Assembly (NCBI RefSeq): GCF_000471905.2
Contig: NW_006500357.1
Span: 1,000,658-1,064,657, forward strand
Source: Amborella trichopoda
Taxonomy: Eukaryota; Streptophyta; Magnoliopsida; Amborellales; Amborellaceae
Reading direction: 5' to 3'
DNA: 64,000 nt
Position 1 is the stretch's first letter, and each line of letters opens with the position of its first letter. Below the pieces are notes generated by a model, which was given only the letters and a program-made list of their open reading frames with translations, was not told the origin of the DNA and searched no databases. This document shows, piece by piece, positions 22,851 through 34,160 of this stretch. A program made the translations under genes and the position numbers.

Positions 22851-25831
22851 ACAACGTGCGCACACGCCCTTTACGTGCATCTTCACGCACATTTTTCCTA
22901 ACCGACTTGTTCTTGTGTGTGCATATTCTTCATTATCTCCCCAGTAAGCCTATTCCTTCATTACCATCATCTATCATTCCTTAGTGAGTCTCCCCCATGC
23001 TCACAAAACGGCGAGCCATTCCTCCATCCATATTCACCGTCAGCTAGTGGGTCACCACTTTTTCACCTTCCATTCATACATTATCCACTTTTCACAGGTA
23101 GCCTCATGCTATCTCCCTAAAAGTGAGCTAAATCCACCACCATACTCACTCTATAGCTTCTATAGACTGCCATTCATCATTACCATGGTTCAGCTGTATG
23201 ACCTTAAATTGTAGTGTACGTCTTGGCCGCATGACGTTAAAAGGCTTTGCACAGGTCCCGAAGATATGAACCTAAACGCACTTTCACAAGAAAAAAAAAG
23301 GAAATAATGGGCATGGTGTATATCTGAATAGGGGAACGCCATGAGTAAAAATGACAGATGGGCATGGTCATGAAACCATGAGTAAAAGAGTTCCATGAAA
23401 ATAAAAACCAGGGCACAGTCAAAACCCAAAAGGGCACCATGAGTAAAAACGATAGAAAAGGGTGGACATGGCTAAAAGGTCATGGGTAAAGGAGCCCCAA
23501 AGAAGTTGGTGAACACATTCTCTACGGCACCACCTCCCAAGTCCAAGTGAAAATCCTCAAAGGATGCTTGGACCAATAAACAGGTTGATGTAGCACTTGC
23601 CTCAACAGGCGACTTCAACCCACATTCAAAAGAAAAAAATCTCTGGTGTCACAATACCAGAATCCAAAAATATGAGCTTCAAGGAAAAGATTTTGGCAAC
23701 CTGAGTCTATTTGCAAAAAGGACTCGAAGGATCGAAGGCTCATCAAGAAGGCAAGACAAATCTCATGAAGAAGATCATCATTCCCAGGAGGCCACTAAAC
23801 GCACTCCAAGATGCTGGAGACGCCCTAAGAAGGCCAAGTCAGCAATGACTTTGGGCCTGTTACATGAAACTGCTAACAGTGGGTAGGGGTTATACACAAA
23901 GCCGGTCACATCGATAAACTGAGTTACTCTACCCGTCGAGGAATATCTAGTGCATGGCGCAGACGAACACCGACAAAAGGCTCTTCAGTAGACCATCCAG
24001 AACAAACAAAAAGGGAAGTCATTCCGATAAACCAAAGACGCCCCAAGAAAGCTAAGTCGGCCATGACTTTGGACCTGTTACGTGAAACTGCTAACAGTGG
24101 GTAGGGGTTATACTCAAAGCTAGTCACCTCGATAAACTGAGGTACCCTGCCCTCCAAGGAATATCTGGTGCACAACGTAGACGAGCACCGACCAAAGGCT
24201 CTTTTGTTGTCCATCCAAGAAAAAGAAACCCAGACCAAATGGGGAAAATTCCCTTCAACATGGCACTTGACTGCCAGACAGGCTTGATTTTGACTAATGA
24301 GTTCCGTATAAAATCCTCAGCTTTAGAATCACAATTAGTCCCTTGAGGGTGAGGACTTCAACAGGATCCCTTAAAAAAAAGTCTCTTCTCCCCCTAAAGT
24401 CTCCATGGATGGACCAATATATTGCATCCAAATGTCTGAGCATCCTAGTTGCAGCATTGCTTGAATCTCCTCGGCGTTCACGTGGTCCTGTGACTAAGAA
24501 GAAAAAAGTAATAAAGCCGAGAAATTTTTTTTGAATGTTGTCCTTCTCATTTCTCTTAAAGCATAACATTCGACGGGGCAAGCTATTTGAAGACATTTTT
24601 CAGTACCTTGGTCCCTGATGCGGAATGAAGAGGAAGCAGGTCAATAAAGCCTCAACAAACAGTGGAAATTTTGGCAGTCTCATAAGAGCCCCAAAACTGG
24701 TCAAGATCTTCATAAACACTCCAAAAGGCCACCTAACACGTTTCATCGCATTTCGACATGTCTAAGGCGGTGAACACAAAGAAACAATTTTGGCACCTTG
24801 AAACGGACCCTGTAACTAGAACTATATTTTCGGTACGTCAAACAGCTGTGGGCCCACCACCATTGGATTCGGCACAGCCAAAACTCATATAGTTCAAGTT
24901 TTGGCTTAATCAGAAACTCCAGGACAAAGTTATAGGCAAAAAATTAAAATAGGAGGAGCCGTACACTATTCCCGGGTGGCCACCATGCACCATAAACACC
25001 ATTAAAGGTCGTTGTTTTCACAGTTACGGGCAGTTACTTTTGGGGCCCATATCTTACTCGATTCGAGTCAGATTGTACTCAAATTTTGTGAGCATGTTCG
25101 CCTCATAAAGACAAGCGTTTCGATATATGGTACGCCCCGTGATGACACCTGAGCAAGGAGAAAAGCTAGAGAGAAGTTGCTGATTCATGAAGAAGTTGCA
25201 GAAAAATTAACAGCGACGCCTCGCTCGAGCGACCAAATCACGGTGCTCGTATATCAGATCAACGTGAAACCAATTCAATCGGGTGCGTAAGATACAGGGC
25301 TACCATTGGTCCGAACTCCATACATGATGAACTGTTGGATTTTGCACACAAAGGCAACGAAGTGAATGTAAATTTTGGCCGCCAGATTTTAGATTCCGAC
25401 CAGACCCAAAAGTTACGAAATCTTTGTGACAGCATGATTAGTGCACTTTGATGAAGAAATCACAAAAAAATATCAAGGAACGAGCACACTTTAGATCCGA
25501 AGATTTCAAGATTCATCCAAAATTCAAGTCTCATGATCGTGGCTTAAAAACACGATCCATGACTTGAAGTTGGTATCAAAATGATCGCTATGCCGAGACT
25601 TGTAAGAAAACAATCATCTTTTGATCAAACAGGCACCAGAGCAACCCCGGATTAGTCATAGAAAATTCTCGAGCAGCCATAAGACTATTTTGGAATATCA
25701 GACATTGTTAGGCTGGGGAAAAACAATAATTTTACACCTTATTTTCTTAACTTTTTTTTAAAATCAATTTAATTGTAATTATCATCAATTTAGGTTATTT
25801 TTGGGCATCCACCAATGTTTGGGCCCAATTC

Positions 25832-25839
25832 TATATAAA
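25832..25839 (+). promoter_or_regulatory. TATA box of E1 3' LTR
   Basis: TATATAAA followed by CATGCAAAGCC, in the same context as the 5' LTR. Confidence 0.75.
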
Positions 25840-25889
25840 CATGCAAAGCCTAATTGTAAAAAGATCTTTGGTTCATTCTTCAATCATTC

Positions 25890-25895
25890 AATAAA
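25890..25895 (+). terminator. Poly(A) signal of E1 3' LTR
   Basis: AATAAA, 51 bp after the TATA box, in the context conserved with 6713. In the 3' LTR this is the copy expected to end the sense transcript. Confidence 0.7.
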
Positions 25896-26380
25896 AATTT
25901 CAATTCTTGCTTAAGTTCGTGGGTACGTCATGGAGATAGAGAGGAGAGAGAATAAAATGGTAAGAACCTCTCAATAAGGTAACTTTCTCTCTCCTCCTAT
26001 TTCCTCTCTCATCTTTATATCTCTCTCATCTTTTCTCTCTCATCTCTATCTCTCTTCCTCTCTCATCTTTTCTTTATCATCTCTCTTTCTCTCTCTTCTT
26101 TTCTCATCTTTTTCTCTTCTTTATTTCTACTATTTCTTCTCTCTTGTCGTCTCTATCTCTCTCTTCTTTCTTTATCTCTCTTTCCCTCACATCTATCACT
26201 CTCTCTCTTCATCCTCTGATTTATCAATTTTCTCTTTACTTGTACTTCTCTCCTTTCTCCATTCACACCTGGCAGACCTATCGTCTGGCGTGACATTTTC
26301 CTACTTCTGAGACATGAACAGTGAGCCGGTTCTTAGCCTGAGTGGCAGGCCGGGCCTCTATCAAAGTTCCCTTTTCTCTT

Positions 26381-26965
26381 CTATGAAAGTTGGCGGAAGC
26401 ATATTGCCGCTTGGGTCTTCTTTCTCACTCCTCTCTTTTGTCACAGCCGGCGGAAGTACATCAATGCTTGTGTCTTCTCTCTTCTGTCACAGCCAGTGAA
26501 ATAACATCGCCACCTGTGTCTTCTCTCTCTTCTCTCTTCTGTCATAGTCAGTGGAAGCACATCACCGCTTGTGTCTTCTCTCTCTTCTCTCTTCAGTCAT
26601 AGCTGACGAAAGCCCATTGCCGCTTGTGTTCTCTCTCCTCTCCTTTTTGCCACAGCCGACGTAAGCCTATCGCCACCTGTGTTCTTTCTATCTCCTCTTT
26701 CTTTTGTCACAACCGGTAGAAACACATCGTCGCCTGTATCTTCTCTCACTTCTCTCTTCAATCACAGCAGGTGGAAGCCCATTACTGCCTGTGTCCTCTC
26801 TCTCCTCTCATTTCTGCCACAGCCAGCGGAAGCCTATTGCCACCTGTGTTCTTTCTATCACCTTTTTCTTCTGTCACAGCTGGTGAAAACACATCACCAT
26901 CTGTGTTTTCTCTCTAATTTTCTCTTGTCACAGACAGCAGGAGACTATCGCTATCTGAGTTTCTC
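26381..26965 (+). repeat. Imperfect-hairpin array in the 3' LTR, 11 units
   Basis: Eleven units of about 50-60 bp, each with CACAGCCGGCGGAAG-like left arm, a loop with ACAT or CCAT, and a right arm YRCCRCCTGTGT. The complementarity of arms is visible in most units, though not perfect. Pyrimidine-rich linkers (TCTTCTCTCTC) separate them. Placed after the poly(A) signal, the array is part of U5. Confidence 0.75.
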
Positions 26966-27869
26966 TCTCCTCATCTCATTGCCATATGTGCCTTCCTTCC
27001 TCTTCCTTCTCTCTCTTACTTCTTCTCCATGCTTTTCCTTCTCTTCTTCCTCTCCCTCTTTCTTTCGTTCCTATCCTCTCCCAGACTCTTCTCCTTATTT
27101 ATCTCTCTCCTTGTCTTTAATTCTTCTCTTATTCTTCTCTCACTATTTCTGTTCTCCATATTCTCTTCTCTCGCTCTTTCTGTTCTCCTTTCTTTTCTTA
27201 CTCTTTCGTTTGAACAAGAGGGATTGAGACTAGCATTCTATGGTAGTTCTGTTGTCTATCAATAACATTGGTGTGCCTGTCAAAGTCACTGTGTGTGCTT
27301 TACTGTCACGAAGGACTAGCCATTGTGTCAAGCTAGTCGGTACTGGTACTGTCGTCTAGTAGTAGTTCTGTTGAGCTGGTCTGAGTTATCAAGCCCGTTT
27401 TACTGCCACGTCAGGTCAATTACCTACTAGTCTAGTCACTGTGTTGGTCTCACTGCCTGGTCAAATTCTTCTCATCCCAATCTTAACTCTCTCATTCTTC
27501 TCTTCTTCGTTTTGAATGTGCACGTTTGTGTACGTTCACCCTAAGGCAAGGTGGGATCCCACTTGTCATGTAACATTTGTCATGTGTGTGTGATTATAAA
27601 AACATGAGAACACAGGCCAAGGGAGGCGATTCCGAACCAATTCTACTACTAGGGGGCTTTCTTTGTGATCTAAGAGGGTGCCTCACACGAGCTAGCACGA
27701 GTAAGTCCCGAACCCACTGTAAATTCCTCTCTCATAGGTTAGTCCACCTGCCGTTGGTTTTGAGCAAGGTTCCCGAGAGAGATAACTCAAGTCCCAGGTT
27801 CCCTTGAAACCCGAGATACGTGCTGCCAGATCATCCAAATACGGAGGGTGAGATCGAGGTACCTAACCA

Positions 27870-27874
27870 CCCCA
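27870..27874. repeat. Target-site duplication of E1, right copy (CCCCA)
   Basis: Identical to 5360-5364 and directly after the LTR end. Confidence 0.92.
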
Positions 27875-30235
27875 ACCTGTGGATCTGCTTGTAGAGCTCA
27901 GGACCTGATTGGTGGAGACTACAAATCTTAGCATGTACTTCTTTATGCACCCGTTGAGACTCTCCCGCGCTAATACACCTAAGAAGGATGCCATCAAAGG
28001 AGTGTCGAAAAAGGGTGTTTCCTTCAAGCAGGGCATACTTGGTGGACGTCCTTCGTATGTGATTGCGCTCGATGCGGTCGTCTGACAATCGGTCATGCTA
28101 AATGAAGTTGAGTATGTGCTCCCTCAAATCTTCGGTTTGCTCAACCTCAACACATAGTGGGTTGGAGGCTTCGACCTCCTGTTGTTCTGATGTAGGGTTC
28201 TGCGCATGCTTGTCTCTCTCCTCAACTTTGAGGGCATCTTTGGCAGCTAACAATGCTCAAAATGGATAAGGCGAGCATTCCGAGAAGAGAATCCTTTCAT
28301 CATCCACGTCTAATTTGTTCAGCAGTTCGATGCGTCTTCATTCTGCCACCCATATAGGTATGGGTTCCTTTGACGACATTTGGATGGTTGCCGCGAGCTT
28401 AGCAAGGGAATTTGCCTGGGAATTTAACCTGCAGGGGGCATGCCTGAGGGAGAAGTCTTCAAGCTGTGTCATTAGGGTTTTAGCATAGTCGTGATAGGGC
28501 TTGATGCTATCTTTTCTCACATCATATACCCCTTTGAGTTGTCGGATTACTAACTCGGAGTCGCCAAATATAGCTAGCCATTCCAAGCAGGTCCAAAGCA
28601 ACTTCGAGCCCTATAATGAGTGCTTGGTATTCGGCCTCATTGTACGTGTCGACCCTTATGAGGGAAAAGGACAAGGGGATAACGCCATCTTGCAGGGTAA
28701 AGAATACCACTCCTGCCCCTCCTTGCTTAGACTGGAAAGCCCCATCAAACTGCATCTTCCAATCATAAGACTCTTCCGTGCATAATACCTCTTCGTCATG
28801 GAGGTTTCTTGATAAGGGGGAGTTCGCTGGTAATGGATGTGCTGCTAAGAAATCTGCTAGATCCTAACCCTTGACATCTTTCTTGGGTACATACGTAATA
28901 TTAAATTCCATTAATAACAGTGACCACTTTGCGAGGCGTCCTGACAAGCAAGGTTTTGTCATAAGGAATTTAATGGGGTGTGTTCGTGAGATGAGTCGGA
29001 TTTCGTGGGCGAGGAAGTAGTGGCAAAGCTTCTGGACTGCGAAGATTAGAGCTAGGCACAACTTCCCAATTAGCGGATAATTCTTTTCAGCTCCCTCATT
29101 CATCGACGGAGGTAATATAGGGCTGTTTCCTTTACTTCTTTGTTATTTTGTGCCAAAAGTGCACCTACTGACTCGTTAAGGGAGGTCACATACGGGATCA
29201 AAGGCCTTCCTGGTACAGGGGTGGAAAGCACCAATGGGTTTAGCAGGTATGCCTTGATATCATCTAGAGCCTACTGACATCCCTCATCCCATTCAAAGGG
29301 CGTATCTTTCCTCCACAGGTGTGTAAAGGCACCACCCTGAGAGGTTGGAGATGAACCTCCATATATAAGCGAGCTTCCCCAGCAGAGATCGGAGTTTATG
29401 AAGATTCCTTTGCGGGGGCATTTACTGGATTGCTTTGATTTTGATGGGTTCCATTTCCAGCCCTCGATACCAAACAATGGACCCCAGGAATTTTTCGGAT
29501 CGCACACCAAAATCGCATTTCCAGGGGATTCATTTTGAGTTGATGGCAGCGAAGTTTCTTGAATACTCGTTCGAGGTTTAGCATGTGAGCGTCTTTCTCC
29601 TTGGACTTCACCACCAGATCGTCTACATAATGCTCCACTTCCTTGTGCAGCATGTCGTTAAAGATGGTGGTCATGGCTAGCTGATATGTAGCCCCTGCAT
29701 TTTTTAATTTGAACAACATCATCGTGTAACAGAAATCCTTTGGGGTCAAGAACGCGGTGGCTTCCTCGTCTTCCGGTGCTATCTTTATCTAGTTGTATCC
29801 TGAGTATCCATCCATGAAGGAGAAGGTTTGGCAATGGGTTGTGGATCAATGAGTATCTCGATGAACGACAGTGGGAAGTCATCTTTTGGACATACTGCAC
29901 TCAGATCACGGAAATCACTGCAAACCCTGATTTGTCTATTCTTCTTTTTTACTGGTATGATGTTGGACAACCACTTTGGGTATTTGACTTCCCGGATGTA
30001 TCCAATCTCCTGCAGCCTACTTACTTCAACATCAATCTGGTCCTCGAGGTCTGGCCGAAACCTCCTTGCCTTTTGCTTTGCAGGCTTAAAGGCCGGGTCG
30101 ATATCGAGTCAGTGGACTGCGACTTGGGGGTCAGGGCCAGTCATCTCATGATAATGCCAAGCGAAGACATCCCGATTTGTGCGTAGGAAAGCGTTATAAC
30201 ACTTTTTCTCATCTAGGGACATATTGGCAGATATG
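27870..30235 (-). pseudogene. RT, RNase H, second RNase H and integrase N-terminus of E2 pol (broken)
   Basis: Read on the minus strand from 30235: DVFAWHYHEM and PEVKYPKWLSNIIPVKKK-like RT start (about 30180-29930), VCSDFRDL, PKDFCYTMMLFKLKNAGATYQ, the catalytic YVDD at 29618-29629 and KIPG. RNase H has EKNYPLIGKLCLALIFAVQKLCHYF (29103-28864). A second, archaeal-type RNase H has MQFDGA, NEAEYQALIIGLE (28755-28600) and FGDSELVIRQLKG (28601-28338). The integrase start has VHKEVHAKICSLHQ, ending at E1. The dual RNase H is the hallmark of the Tat lineage. Its final catalytic Asp (NSQADALA in relatives) reads Asn here. Several frameshifts are present. Confidence 0.88.
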
Positions 30236-30283
30236 AAGGTTGGCCTCAGGTCGGTCACATCACCCAAGTTTATTTCGTCTGGT

Positions 30284-33200
30284 TCATCGGTTGTGTCTTG
30301 TCCACCTTCCTCCCTTACTTCTGAAGCATTCTGGATTCTGCCTCATCAGTATTCGAGGACTTAAGGGGTCTTGTGTCAACTTCGAATACCCAAATCGGGA
30401 AGGGTTGGTTTCGAGAAAGGGGTGGTCAATGGGTTGAGAATACTGGTCTTGAAGAACTCGCGTCAATTGACCAGGTAATGTTAGTGGACGAAGGGATTCG
30501 GGCGACGAGGGGAAGTGGCTTCTAGGTAGCACACTGATTTGACCAGTGTTGGCCAATCCCTCAACGATTTGCGCCATGTGGCACACCTCATGTGGTTGAG
30601 AGTTTTGCCCTTGTGCTTCCTTCGACTGTTGCTTTAGGTCAGGCATAGGGGCCCATCGGGACTTCTCATTGACTCTAGACGCCAAAGCATCGACGACTGT
30701 TAGGAATCCATCCACTTGGGCCATCATTTTCTTAAGTTGTTTTCGATGGCACTTGCTAGTGTTGCAACTTTTAAGCTCTTCATCAAGAGCTTCAAACTTT
30801 GGATATTCGAGAACAGTCCCCGTAGAAGATGGATGAGAACAAGACGGGTTCAAAGAATCAAGAATGGAGATAGAGTGAGAGCTTTTAGGGTCATCGCTTA
30901 GATTGGACCGAATCGGGTAGCTTTTAACGGCATCACCTGGATTGAACGTGTGCAGAGGATCTTCAAGGTCTTTACCCTGCTTGGACTGTTGAGGGGTGCT
31001 TTTAGTGTCATCACTTTTGTCAGACCAATGGGAAGCCTGAATTGGCTTTGAGACTCCTCCTTGGTTGGTCGCGGTGGTCGGCTTAGGGAGGAAGTCCTTT
31101 AATGTCGGCAATGGAGGTACGGGCGAAAGGAATTCAGCCTCGGTTGACACTTGAGGGATTCTCCTCCTTTGATGAACAGTTCTTGGTACTCGCCTCTACC
31201 TACTCTTCTTTATGGTTGGCATAGACTCGTTATATCCGTGGGGTCAAGAACTCGGCCTTTTTTGGCGAACCGCTTCCCTTTGCATGGACTTCATGCTGTT
31301 TTGGCCTCGATACACTTGCCATGGCTAAAAAGCGAGGGGGGGGTTCCTCTGGCTCAGAAGATCTTGATGGTGCGCCATCACAAGAGGTTGTGCCTGAGTA
31401 CCCCCTGCGATGGTGGCCTTGGGGTTTGGGCGTCGCCTTCATGCCTACTGTGCACTTTCTCTTGAATTAGGGCTCGAAAGGTCAAGCATTCGGCCAGCTC
31501 ATGGCAATGTATTTGATGATACGAGCACCAGAGATGCTCGGTTCCTTGAGCCATATCTTGGGCTGCCTTGATGGCCATGGCAAAATGATGCCTTATTGGA
31601 TTATCATGACGAACATTGCTGGGAGGAGACCCAGCGGCAGTTCATCAGTGTAATTGTCTCATTCCTCTTCTTGCTTTGCCACCATGTGAGATTCTTCAAT
31701 TCCCCCGAATGCTTTCTTAAGGGCATCTAGTTGAATCTGCCCTCATTGGATTAAGGCTTCATTACGGTCTTTAAGGATAGGGTGTCCCAACATCATATGA
31801 TAGGCACAATAATTCTTGTGGGTAACAAACTTGGCTTCCTCAGGTTTCCTCATTTCGGGCAAAGCAATCATCCCTTGCTCTAGCAACATTCGGAGTAGGG
31901 TGGGGACCCACTCTTTATCGATGCTATAAACTTTGTTCCTCTTTTACTCTTAGAAATCCTTTTGGTAAAGAATTTGTGGGGGAGGGACCTTGTTGTAAGA
32001 TTGAGATGGTTGTGACTTTGCCTGGGGTGTCCCCTGAGCATTGGTGGGGTGTATTCCTTTAGTGAAATCGAGGATCTGAGGAGGGGCCTTCTTAGGATCA
32101 GTCACGGTGACAGTGGCACAGACTGCCCATTTTGCTAAATGCCTCTAGAATTAGGGCGGGTATTGCTAAAATTACAACTGTTTCCTCCATTTGACGGCTG
32201 TCCTTGTGGCCCACCACGGTGCTTAAAGAGACTTTTTATGCAGACCGCTTTAGAAATTTGGTTCGATATAGAAGTGGGATTTGAAGCCTTTACATGCAAG
32301 GAGATTTTCGGCCGCATGTTGCTCACACAAGTTTGTACTGCGTTAATTTCAAGCATGGGGTTGGTCTGGTATGCAGCCAGGTCACTCCATCTTACGATGA
32401 ATTGGTCAACTGGCTCTTCCGAAACTTGGGTAATGGTGAGGAGCTCAATGGCTTGGACTTCCCTTTCGACTTCATATAAACACTTGTAGAACAGGTGCTC
32501 CATCTCGTCCTAGGTATGTAATGAGTTTCGGGGAAGACGTGTATACCACTTAAATGTCGAACCATCAAGAGTTTCAACAAACTGATGGAGGAGGAGTCTC
32601 CCATCAGCCGTCATCTCTTGACAAGCTGAAATGAAGTGAGCGATATGCTAGCAGGAAGAACTCGTGCCGTTGAAGACAAGGAGTCTTCTCTTTTGGTAAT
32701 TCAAGGGAAAAGGGAGTGAGTCAATATATGAAGGGTAGGGTTTTTGGTAAAGGTACATCTTTTATGACCTAAGGAGTTGTTTATCTCGCAGGCTATAGCT
32801 GACCATGGTTTCAATGTCAGCTTGTGAAACCTGATGGGGGGAAGAATGATTGTGAGAGTTAGGAAGGGTGGTTGTCTTGGCAGCTCCTCGATCGGATGGG
32901 GAAGTTGTGGGGAAGTAGCCCCATGGTGGGATGAGTTCCCGTGGAGCCGGGTACTTACCATTTGGTCGATCTTCTCCAGCATCCGATTTATCATACCCTC
33001 GAGTCAGGTCAGATGTTCTTGTCGCTCATCCTCCGGCTGGTCAATGACCATCACACTAACTCTTTCTTCAAAGGAGGAGGCATCTTGCATGACTGGGACT
33101 TTGCTCGCTTGACGCACAGGGTGTTGGAGATCAGTCAGAAAGGGCTGGACTTGCCCCGACTGAGCTTGGGCCTTGAATGCAGAGCGAGTGAGGATTAGTT

Positions 33201-33300
33201 CATGATGGTCGTGGGACAACAAGAGTTGTTGGGTTGAGTCGTCACCCACAATATTAACGACCGTGCATACTTCCACCCCTCTTTCTCCAGGCTCGGTCAT
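30284..33300 (-). pseudogene. gag of E2 (broken), running to the RT without a visible protease
   Basis: The start is ATG 33300 (MTEPGERGVEVCTVV). Then come FLTDLQHPVRQASKV, the Gag core EPVDQFIVRWSDLAAYQTNP with VSNMRPKISLHVKASNP (32503-32135), and a WCSYHQIHCHELAEC zinc-knuckle-like cluster near 31510. A long Ser/Pro/Gln-rich linker follows (31150-30284) with LKKMMAQVDGFLTVVDALASR, clearly matching the E1 linker. The protease with LDGGS, which follows this linker in E1 and E3, is not found before RT sequence begins near 30235, so it has been deleted. Confidence 0.8.
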
Positions 33301-34160
33301 CGCCGTTAATGGGTAGAACGCCAGAGGGTTGACAATGTTTCTTGCCCCGTGGCTTCTAGGTTTCTTCTTTGGTGTGACCCTCACACCCTTCTCATGCTTA
33401 ACTCTCAGGTTCTAGTATAAACCCCTCCAGAACTAGGAACAAGATTGCTATTGAGAATGGTTAGCCTTCCTTAGGCAGGCCGAAGCTACCTCCATGAGTT
33501 GAGGCAAGGGATAAGGGCCGGCAACGACAACATCAGTTTGGCCTTTTTGGACTGTATTGGCGTTGGGAAGGAAGGACGAAGACGAACCTCGTTGGCAAAG
33601 GGAGTTTTGCCTCGACCTTGCTTTTGAGTTCAAGGGGCAAGACAACCTTGGAGGGGGAACTACAGGATAGTGCTCTTGGGGAAGACCTTTGAGTATCAGG
33701 TCTGCAGGGGTTTCACCTAAGGAGACGGGGCAAACAGGGGAGAGTTGGTTGCCAATGGCCTCTCGGCTAGGAGGTCGATGTAGTCCATGGTGACGGTGCG
33801 TGTACACCCCTTGAAGAAGGTGTCCGGTGACATCGAGGTCACCCCGGGCTTAAGTGACAGGTCTAGCCTTAGAAGGCCTGATGCTATGAGCCAAGATGTG
33901 CGAAGAAGTGGTCTTGTGGACATTCTTCACTAGATAGGCATGCTTGTGCAGGGAGAGTGGACGAGGGGGTCACCTCTCTTGTGTTCAGGGAATCTTAGCG
34001 ACGGAGGTGCCCTGAGTGGTGTTGTGCACATGATTAGATCGTGTAGGGACAGGCCCAAGAAGGCTCAAGCCCTAAAGATAACCCGAGACAACTTGAGGGT
34101 TGCCTCGAGGTGTGGCTCGAGTGGATGATCCACGAGCCTTAGAGGTGGAGGTCCTTGAAC
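33301..34160 (-). other. Leader of E2, 5'-truncated
   Basis: Matches the E1 leader (about 10800-11626) on the opposite strand, for example ATCCACTCGAGCCACACCTC (minus strand near 34120) and CTTCTTCAAGGGGTGTACAC (near 33810). Homology stops near 34160, where AT-rich unrelated sequence begins. The PBS and 5' LTR of E2 are missing. Confidence 0.65.

Larger units (their letters stand above)
20113..24583 (-). promoter_or_regulatory. Upstream region of the E1 antisense PMD gene
   Basis: About 4.5 kb on the minus strand runs from the 3' LTR to the PMD start. Order in its own direction: conserved start next to the LTR (24583-24300), two copies of a block with CTAACAGTGGGTAGGGGTTATAC (near 24100 and 23880), TTTACTCATGG repeats (to 23270), minisatellite (22850-22015), a repeat with ATCCCCAATAGGAGTCA (22010-21650), array of GCACCGGCTG units (21610-21285), TATA (21083-21090), leader of about 970 bp and a second array of the same unit (20445-20165). 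The region matches 39363-43293 of E3 in the same order. Confidence 0.7.
5365..27869 (+). mobile_element. E1: complete pol-less Tat-type LTR retrotransposon with antisense PMD gene
   Basis: The element is about 22.5 kb long and bounded by CCCCA duplications. Its order is 5' LTR (5365-10266), PBS (10270), leader, gag, protease, antisense PMD ORF (20112 to 16418), antisense upstream region (to 24583) and 3' LTR (24584-27869). Without the hAT insertion both LTRs are close to 3.2-3.3 kb. No RT, RNase H or integrase motif is present between protease and PMD ORF, so it could only move with proteins supplied by relatives. It is nested in the integrase of a related element (E2). Coding parts carry stops and frameshifts, and the LTRs differ from each other by many substitutions and indels, so the insertion is not recent. 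Confidence 0.88.
24584..27869 (+). repeat. 3' LTR of E1
   Basis: The LTR begins TATTTGAAGACATTTTTCAG (terminal TG changed to TA) and ends ACCTAACCA. It is about 3.29 kb and uninterrupted, so it shows the LTR state before the hAT insertion in the 5' copy. It contains the TATA (25832), poly(A) signal (25890), pyrimidine tracts (about 25975-26215 and 26960-27215) and hairpin array (26381-26965). A weak purine-rich stretch (GGGGCAAG) precedes it. AAGAAGAAAAAAG at 24496 could be an upstream polypurine tract. Confidence 0.88.

Noticed and set aside
27870..30235. Endogenous pararetrovirus (caulimovirid) as source of the RT and RNase H
   Set aside because: An integrase, a second archaeal-type RNase H, LTRs with target duplications and a tRNA-Arg PBS point to a Ty3/gypsy Tat element. 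No movement-protein motif is seen.
30284..31150. 288-codon open frame as a separate gene
   Set aside because: It is the Ser/Pro-rich gag-protease linker of E2, with the LKKMMAQVDGFLTVVDAL stretch seen in E1 (near 14130).
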